Assembly (NCBI RefSeq): GCF_002994615.1
Contig: NZ_PVNK01000184.1
Location: 29,809 to 93,808, forward strand
Origin: Enhygromyxa salina
GTDB taxonomy: Bacteria > Myxococcota_A > Polyangia > Nannocystales > Nannocystaceae
DNA: 64,000 bases
Direction: 5' to 3'
Position 1 is the stretch's first letter. Each line of letters opens with the position of its first letter. A model generated the notes under the pieces. It worked only from the letters and a program-made list of their open reading frames with translations. It did not search any database and had not been told where the DNA came from. This document shows positions 62,736 to 64,000 of this stretch, in pieces. The position numbers were made by a program, and so were the translations under genes.

Positions 62736-64000
62736 TCAGAAGTAGGTCGAGACCCCGACGCCGAGCTCGGCCTGGGGTGCGTAGCGCGGCAAGGCGCGCT
62801 TGGCCGAGTAGTAGCGGGTCGTGAGCGGCACCGCCAAGCGCGGGATCAGCTCGAGCGAGACGCGGTCGAGCACGAAGTAGCGCAGGTCGATCTGGCCGTA
62901 GGGCACCGCCCCGAACTTGGTCGTCGTGCCGGGTGAGGCCAGGGTCGGGTCGAGGGGCCTGCGCTCGCTGCCGACGGCGACCTGGAGGATCGAGCCGACG
63001 CCGAGATCGATCCACAGGCGCTTGCGATCGAACACGCGGTAGTCGAGGCGCCCGCCAAACTGCCAGACCTGGGGCCCGTCGAGGCCGCCGGGCTTGACCG
63101 AGAGATCCGACAGCCCGACCGTGAGCCGCCGGGTCGCCTGGCCCATGATCGAGACGCTCCAGTCGTCGTAGAAGCCGGGGCGACGGGTGTCGGCGCGAAA
63201 GCCCACGGTCATCATGCGGGTGACGCTGAGCCGGACGTTGTGCTCGAGGGCGGGCTCGACCTCCTCGTCGACCGCGACCCGATAGGCGTCGGTGATCGCG
63301 TAGATCCACAGCAAGGGCGCCGCGCTCGACAACACACCGTAGCCGACGAGGCGGGCGTACTCGGCCCCGAGCCCGCGGGTCCCGTCGTTGCCGAGGCTGT
63401 AGAGCGCCGCCGCCCCGACGAGGCTGCCGACGGTCCCGAACAGCAGGCCCGTGCCCTTGCCGCCCTGGCCGTTGAAGAACTGGCCGACGCCGGGGACGAA
63501 GGTCGAGGCCAGCGGGCTGGCCCAGGCGCGCCAGTTGTGACGGTGGCCGTGGGCGCGAGGTGCTGGAGGGTCGCCCGGGGGCGCGAGTTGCTGATCCTGT
63601 CGCGCTTGTTCGACGCGGGCGGCCTCGGCTTTGGCCTCGGCCTCGGCGCGGGCTTTTTCTTTGGCCTCGGCCTCGGCCTCGGCTGTGACCCGAGCTTGGT
63701 CGGCCTCCCAGAGGTCGGCCGCGAGCACGCGCTCGCCGTCCCAGACCAGGCGCAGGCCCGAGGCGACGACGACGGGCGCGGGGTCGCCTTCGCCCGGACC
63801 GCGCAGATAGTAGACCCCGGTCGGCAGCGAGAGCTCGGTCTGTTCGTCGGCGCCGAGCTCGAAGGCCTCGACGATGGGCTGGCCCTGGTCGTCGAGCAGC
63901 TCATACTGGCCGGCCACGCCGGGCGCGAGGATCAGCGAACCTGGGGGCTGGGCGGGGGGATCGGCTGCGGGTGACTCCCCCTCCCCTTCCCCCTCAGGCT
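62736..64000 (-). CDS. Hypothetical envelope protein with DUF5683-like membrane region (5' end outside window)
   Basis: The frame stays open to the window edge upstream, so the start is not seen; about 420 residues are visible. From the N-terminal side: a Pro/Gly/Glu-rich region, a beta-rich segment (LPTGVYYLRGPG), a Glu/Ala/Lys-rich coiled coil (AEAEAKEKARAEAEAKAEAA), then PGVGQFFNGQGGKGTGLLFG, a motif of DUF5683-like membrane proteins (short loop, then hydrophobic helices at about the next 60 residues). After that come alternating beta strands (LDYRVFDRKRLWIDLGVG, IDLRYFVLDRVSLELIPRL) ending in VGVSTYF, as in outer-membrane proteins. Role unknown. GTG at 63917 is a possible internal start. 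Confidence 0.75.
   Translation of the reverse strand, partial: PEGEGEGESPAADPPAQPPGSLILAPGVAGQYELLDDQGQPIVEAFELGADEQTELSLPTGVYYLRGPGEGDPAPVVVASGLRLVWDGERVLAADLWEADQARVTAEAEAEAKEKARAEAEAKAEAARVEQARQDQQLAPPGDPPAPRAHGHRHNWRAWASPLASTFVPGVGQFFNGQGGKGTGLLFGTVGSLVGAAALYSLGNDGTRGLGAEYARLVGYGVLSSAAPLLWIYAITDAYRVAVDEEVEPALEHNVRLSVTRMMTVGFRADTRRPGFYDDWSVSIMGQATRRLTVGLSDLSVKPGGLDGPQVWQFGGRLDYRVFDRKRLWIDLGVGSILQVAVGSERRPLDPTLASPGTTTKFGAVPYGQIDLRYFVLDRVSLELIPRLAVPLTTRYYSAKRALPRYAPQAELGVGVSTYF

Overview
The window is very GC-rich DNA with a strong G/C bias at third codon positions and dense genes on both strands. Most intergenic gaps are under 300 bases. It looks like a Myxococcota chromosome, most likely Nannocystaceae-like. 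The signs are lipoproteins with Gly-Asp-Ser-Gly repeat linkers after the lipidation Cys, four Hanks-type Ser/Thr kinases (one fused to an AAA/TPR module), DUF3857/transglutaminase proteins, many carboxypeptidase-regulatory-like and TPR proteins, and a multiheme cytochrome. No phage, integrase, IS transposase, CRISPR array or replication origin was seen. The taxonomy is inferred from gene style, not from a marker-gene search.

Layout. 1-8.5 kb: 3' end of an alanine racemase gene, two large secreted/lipoprotein genes, a DUF-type lipoprotein, rarA and pdxJ. 8.5-20.2 kb: a serine-variant C45/Ntn-hydrolase-like protein, an unknown protein, a 1321-residue kinase-AAA-TPR regulator, a prolyl oligopeptidase lipoprotein, a membrane-linked metallophosphoesterase, and a cutA/FMN-reductase pair. 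20.3-31.7 kb: a KamA-type radical SAM enzyme, an MscS channel, DprE1 and DprE2 homologues, a zinc-ribbon protein, a kinase with dtd, a GCS2-CBS ligase coupled to an M14 deacylase, and a UbiA-family DPPR-synthase homologue. DprE1, DprE2 and this UbiA protein together would make a decaprenyl(polyprenyl)-phosphoryl-D-arabinofuranose donor.

31.7-46.2 kb: two giant DUF3857 proteins (one with an intact transglutaminase triad, one that has lost it), two lipoproteins in an operon, and an outer-membrane barrel translationally coupled to a 13-heme cytochrome c. 46.2-53.3 kb: a cupin, a Ca-binding-repeat lipoprotein, lepA and a signal peptidase I whose last conserved box is split by about 460 extra residues, then a Cys-rich-domain protein behind an AT-rich promoter region. 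53.3-64 kb: tRNA-Arg(CCT), a membrane protein, an MlaC-like protein, a two-lobed aspartic-protease-like lipoprotein, a repeat-filled 418-base gap, algH/yqgE, a kinase facing a degenerate kinase-FHA protein, tRNA-Leu(CAA) with a clear terminator, and two envelope proteins, the last running off the window edge.

The common theme is the cell envelope and signalling. About half of the genes encode lipoproteins, secreted, outer-membrane or inner-membrane proteins. A dispersed repeat family with internally deleted copies occurs in four intergenic gaps.
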